64,000 nt of DNA from Leptogranulimonas caecicola (GTDB lineage Bacteria > Actinomycetota > Coriobacteriia > Coriobacteriales > Atopobiaceae): NCBI RefSeq assembly GCF_023168405.1, contig NZ_AP025285.1:1610001-1674000 (forward strand), written 5' to 3'. The notes beneath the pieces are model-generated. The model was not told where the DNA came from. It ran no database searches and saw nothing but the letters and a program-made list of their open reading frames with translations. Positions within the stretch are counted from its first letter, which is position 1. Every line of letters starts with the position of its first letter. Made by a program: the position numbers and the translations under genes. Of the stretch, positions 60,784-64,000 are shown piece after piece.

Positions 60784-62226
60784 ATGCAACAAACTAAGAG
60801 GACGAAGATCGTGTGCACCATGGGCCCGGCTACCGAGGACGAGAACGTCCTGCGTGAGCTCATCAAAGCCGGCATGAACGTGGCACGGTTCAACTTCTCC
60901 CACGGGTCGCACGAGTACCACAAGGCCGGCATCGAGCGCGTCCGCCGCATCTCCGACGAGCTCGGCGCCAACGTGGCCATCCTCCTCGACACCAAGGGCC
61001 CCGAGATCCGCACCGGCCTGCTCGAGGACGGCCAGAAGGTCGCCCTCGCCACCGGCGACCACGTGGTCGTGACCACCGACGACGTCGTGGGCAACGCCGA
61101 GCGCTTCTCCCTCGACTACAAGGCCCTTCCCTCCGAGGTCAAGAAGGGCTCCATCATCCTCATCGACGACGGCCTCATCGGCCTCGAGGTCGACCACGTC
61201 GAGGGCAACGACATCTACTGCGTCGTCACCAACGGCGGCGAGCTCGGCGAGCACAAGGGCGTCAACGTCCCCAACGTGAACGTGGGCCTGCCCGCGGTCA
61301 CCGAGCAGGACAAGGCAGACATCGCCTTCGGCTGCGAGATGGGCATCGACGCCATCGCCGCCTCCTTCATCCGCGACGCCGAGGGCGTGCGCGTCATCCG
61401 CCAGCTCTGCGCCGACCACGGCTGCCCCCGCGTCTCCGTCTACCCCAAGATCGAGTGCGCCATGGGCGTCACCAACTTCGATGAGATCCTCGAGGTCTCC
61501 TCGGGCATCATGGTGGCCCGCGGCGACCTGGGCGTGGAGATCCCTCCCGAGAAGGTCCCTCACATCCAGAAGGCCATCATCCGCAAGTGCAACGAGGCCT
61601 ACAAGCCCGCTATCACCGCCACGCAAATGCTGGATTCCATGATCCGCAACCCCCGTCCCACTCGCGCCGAGGTGACCGACGTCGCCAACGCAGTGCTCGA
61701 CGGCACCGACTGCGTCATGCTCTCCGGTGAGACCGCTGCCGGCAAGTACCCCGTCGAGGCCGTGAAGATGATGGCCTCCGTGTGCGTCGAGACTGAGCAC
61801 TTCCTGGAGGAGCGCCACCGCTACTTCGACCGCGGCGGCGTGCGCAACGTCAACGGTGCCATCGGCTTCGCCTCGGTGACCACCGCCGACCGCTGCGGCG
61901 CCATCTGCATCATCGCCCCCACCGCCACGGGCCGCACCGCGCGCATCGTGTCCAACTTCCGCCCCAAGCTGCCGGTCTACGCCGTGTCTCCCTCTGAGAT
62001 CACCATTCGCAAGTGCTCCTTCTACTGGGGCGTGGAGGCCTTCAAGTCCACCACCCAGGGCACCTTGTCTGCCACCATCTACGACGCCCTTAACGTGGTG
62101 AAGAAGAACGGTCGCGTGGACACCGGCGACTTGGCAGTGGTCACCGCCGGCGACCCCCAGACTTCCCCCAGCCAAGGCGACTACATCACCAGCACCAACA
62201 TGATGATGGTGGCCCAGGTTTCCTAA
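60784..62226 (+). CDS. pyk: Pyruvate kinase
   Basis: 480 residues. KTKGPEIRTG-type substrate loop (LLDTKGPEIRTG), MVARGDLGVEIPPEKV and MLDSMIRNPRPTRAEVTDVANAVLDGTDCVMLSGETAAGKYPVEAV are canonical. No extra C-terminal PEP-utiliser domain. Makes ATP and pyruvate from PEP. It lies 168 bases after ldhA; a terminator follows. Confidence 0.97.
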   Translation: MQQTKRTKIVCTMGPATEDENVLRELIKAGMNVARFNFSHGSHEYHKAGIERVRRISDELGANVAILLDTKGPEIRTGLLEDGQKVALATGDHVVVTTDDVVGNAERFSLDYKALPSEVKKGSIILIDDGLIGLEVDHVEGNDIYCVVTNGGELGEHKGVNVPNVNVGLPAVTEQDKADIAFGCEMGIDAIAASFIRDAEGVRVIRQLCADHGCPRVSVYPKIECAMGVTNFDEILEVSSGIMVARGDLGVEIPPEKVPHIQKAIIRKCNEAYKPAITATQMLDSMIRNPRPTRAEVTDVANAVLDGTDCVMLSGETAAGKYPVEAVKMMASVCVETEHFLEERHRYFDRGGVRNVNGAIGFASVTTADRCGAICIIAPTATGRTARIVSNFRPKLPVYAVSPSEITIRKCSFYWGVEAFKSTTQGTLSATIYDALNVVKKNGRVDTGDLAVVTAGDPQTSPSQGDYITSTNMMMVAQVS

Positions 62227-62636
62227 TTCCTTGCCGAGAAGCCCTCGCAACCGCTCATTGATCAAGCCCGTTGAGCCCATGGCCCAACGGGCTTTCTTTT
62301 TAGGCAAGCGAAGATCCATACCTACAGAAACTGCCTGCGAGTGAACCGTTAAAGGAACGCACAGGAATACCACGCAGATAAATGGCACAGCCAGTTCTGA
62401 TGAAATAGAACATATAGGAACTAAGACGTCTTACGACCCAGAAGGTTATTTAGCTCTTTAATGGGCGCTTAGGGCAAGTGCGAAGATAGGGCTCTTGCGA
62501 AAGATCCGGTACGTTCGCACCATAAATCGGTGATTCATGCTCATATCTTTATTGAGCATGAATCGAACACTATCTATGACACCAATCGATATGCCCCATA
62601 TTGATAGCGTCTATTTGTATGCAACAATATGTTACA
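62227..62636. other. Intergenic region, possible type I-C CRISPR leader
   Basis: After the pyk terminator (62264-62301) comes about 335 bases of AT-rich DNA before the lone repeat. It contains a 12-bp inverted repeat (GATTCATGCTCA at 62532-62543 and its complement at 62553-62564). An AT-rich stretch on this side of a repeat is where a type I-C leader would be. No gene. Confidence 0.5.
62264..62301 (+). terminator. Rho-independent terminator of pyk
   Basis: AAGCCCGTTG (62264-62273) and CAACGGGCTT (62285-62294) followed by TCTTTTT. A TGCCGAGAA copy (62232-62240) lies between stop and hairpin. Confidence 0.9.
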
Positions 62637-62669
62637 GTCGCTCCCCTCACGGGGAGCGTGGGTTGAAAC
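62637..62669 (+). CRISPR. Single type I-C CRISPR repeat
   Basis: 33 bases, starting GTCGCTCCCC, with the CGCTCCCC...GGGGAGCG palindrome, and ending GTGGGTTGAAAC. This is the typical type I-C repeat. No second copy and no cas genes occur in the window. The base after it is the first base of the HNH gene's stop codon. Confidence 0.85.
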
Positions 62670-63125
62670 TTACCAGCGCTCAGGCGTCAGAGCCACGCTG
62701 GTTTGCAGCTCACGAGTAAAGCCCACGCGCTCATGGACAACGTTGTGCGCGTAGTGAGAGAGCGGGATGAGGTTTCGCACCACTTGTCCTGTGTGCTTGT
62801 CCATGGCCCACTCGCTCAAGGCGTAGCCCGGAGAGACGTTTGCCCTCAGCACATGGTGGACGGTGGTGGCTGGAACATACTTGGCCGGGGCCTCATAAAG
62901 CTCTGCGATGGACTCGCCGTGAGCTTGCTCCAACACTTTCTTCCTCAGCCGTCTCCAGGCAGGCGACCTGTAGAAGTTCCTAAGGCATCCTTCGGTCTCC
63001 AACATGTGCGCCAGCTTGCGGGCCAAATCCGCATCATAGCAAGGGACGATCAAGGGAGGGGGGCCATAGAACCTCGCAGCCCAAATTGCATCAATGGAAT
63101 TCTGAGGATTCTGGGACAAGGCCAT
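62670..63125 (-). CDS. Phage-type HNH endonuclease-like protein, metal-site Cys lost
   Basis: 151 residues. FYRSPAWRRLRKKVLEQAHGE, ATTVHHVLRANVSPGYAL and RNLIPLSHYAHNVVH follow the pattern of HNH nucleases encoded beside phage terminases, and it ends with LTPERW as they often do. The usual zinc Cys pair after HGE is absent (HGESIAEL) and later CxxC is LSHYAH, so structure may rely on other residues or be lost. ATG 63123-63125 with AGGCGG upstream. Its TAA directly abuts the CRISPR repeat. Confidence 0.7.
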   Translation of the reverse strand: MALSQNPQNSIDAIWAARFYGPPPLIVPCYDADLARKLAHMLETEGCLRNFYRSPAWRRLRKKVLEQAHGESIAELYEAPAKYVPATTVHHVLRANVSPGYALSEWAMDKHTGQVVRNLIPLSHYAHNVVHERVGFTRELQTSVALTPERW

Positions 63126-64000
63126 CTGCAACCCGCCTTCCCGCGAAACTCGACACCCTAACAATACACACTCGAACACCTGTTTTTTCAGAAATAGTTG
63201 TCAATTTCCGCAGTTTTCCGAACTTTCCGCAGAAGCTGTCAAAAAGCGCAGTTTTCCGCAAAAAGCGCAGTATCGGGCGAGCGGTATTGACTTTTTTCAG
63301 AAATGAATATATAGCCATCTAGCTGGAGTTATCCCCTCATGACCACCAACGCCCTACCCTGTCCACCGGAGGGGTGGCCCTGATTTTGTCCATCGCATTA
63401 TTTGTCCCGTTGGTGTACAATGTGGCTTCCCTTAATAGATTTAGAAAAATAAAAAACAACAAAGCGAGGGAGAATCCGTAGGCTGGGCCGCCGGTCTTTG
63501 GGGGGTGAAACAAAAATTCTCAAACGACCCGGGGGTATAATATTTATCTATTTTTGGTGGATTTTCGTTCATTTTTTGTTTTTCTTTTTGCGCTTTTAGC
63601 TGTGCTTTTATGTTCGTGTTAATGATATTGATGTGATGCATTATGTGACGATATCGGAATTGCTAGCGTGCATATGTTGTTCATTTTGGTTGATTTATAT
63701 GTACTGTTTAGTCTCTTATGTTGTGTAATTGCAGATGTTTGGCGAACGTTCGTTCTATCCGAATTCGGATAGTTATGTATTTGCTATTGTATGTACTGTT
63801 TATGGGACTGTGATTTAGCATTTGTGCTGGTGGCGGCTATGTGTTTATGGTGGATAACTGTGAGCTTATGAGTGTGATCTGGTGCGCTCCCCCACATGTC
63901 CACTTGCGCCACTGTAGGGCTGGAATTAGGCATTTAGCTGGTGTTATGTGGTGTGGTGGTGGGCTGGTGCTGGTGCTGCTCTGGTGGTGTGGTGGCTCTG
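63126..64000. other. AT-rich region of foreign character, no supported gene
   Basis: 63183-63304 contains a 13-bp direct repeat (TTTTTTCAGAAAT at 63183-63195 and 63292-63304) enclosing short alternations of TTTCCGCAG and AAAGCGCAG. 63540-63850 is T/G-rich and low in G+C. A perfect 18-bp palindrome CTATCCGAA/TTCGGATAG is at 63755-63772 and CGAACGTTCG at 63743-63752. The last 80 bases are GGTG-rich. Composition differs from the rest of the window. Confidence 0.6.

Noticed and set aside
63441-63641. 66-codon minus-strand frame in the AT-rich right end
   Set aside because: No ribosome site; composition is what AT-rich non-coding DNA gives.

Overview
The window is high-G+C DNA from a fermentative actinobacterium, most likely class Coriobacteriia (an Olsenella/Atopobiaceae- or Collinsella-like gut or oral anaerobe). 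Reasons: an actinobacterial mIHF; a group-B-type [FeFe] hydrogenase fragment; a D-lactate dehydrogenase next to pyruvate kinase; a free-standing PTS EIIA; no respiratory genes; and a Tad pilus locus. The placement is inferred from gene content only.

Layout. 0-5 kb: hydrogenase 5' end, then a MarR-regulated heterodimeric ABC exporter. 5-8 kb: RluA-type pseudouridine synthase, alpha/beta-hydrolase-like protein and hisS. 8-11.4 kb: EIIA and a polar amino-acid ABC importer. 11.7-20.4 kb: an orphan nuclease-like protein, ilvE, a threonine-aldolase-like enzyme, two EamA transporters, a small kinase, a HAD phosphatase and mIHF. 20.4-25 kb: a decayed accessory region with a truncated type I-E cas3 running directly into three CRISPR repeats, two copies of a structured RNA-like element, cutC, a HicB-like protein, tRNA-Thr and a partial tRNA-Thr copy. 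25-35 kb: a DUF523-purine nucleoside phosphorylase fusion, a SurA-like protein, isocitrate dehydrogenase, a DegV protein, hibernation factor and an orphan solute-binding lipoprotein. 35-42 kb: comF, tatD, rsmA, metG, rsmI and a GH5-like gene, largely one transcription unit. 42.7-53.4 kb: tRNA-Phe and a 12-gene Tad/Flp pilus operon. 53.8-62.2 kb: rsgA, glycerol dehydrogenase, a Ca2+-type P-ATPase, D-lactate dehydrogenase and pyruvate kinase. 62.3-64 kb: one type I-C CRISPR repeat abutting a phage-type HNH gene, then about 0.9 kb of AT-rich DNA of different composition.

The most notable signal is not a gene. The 9-mer TGCCGAGAA occurs 26 times by hand count (17 on +, 9 on -), against well under two expected by chance. 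It lies in four different codon-phase contexts and also between genes, once as an inverted pair forming a hairpin. Ten copies extend to TGCCGAGAA(A/G)CCC. Its density and behaviour resemble DNA uptake sequences of Pasteurellaceae and Neisseria. Together with comF and a Tad pilus this suggests a possible self-recognition tag for natural transformation in this lineage, which remains a hypothesis. Second is the collapsed type I-E CRISPR locus with a pair of hairpin elements beside it. Third is the type I-C repeat at the edge of foreign DNA.
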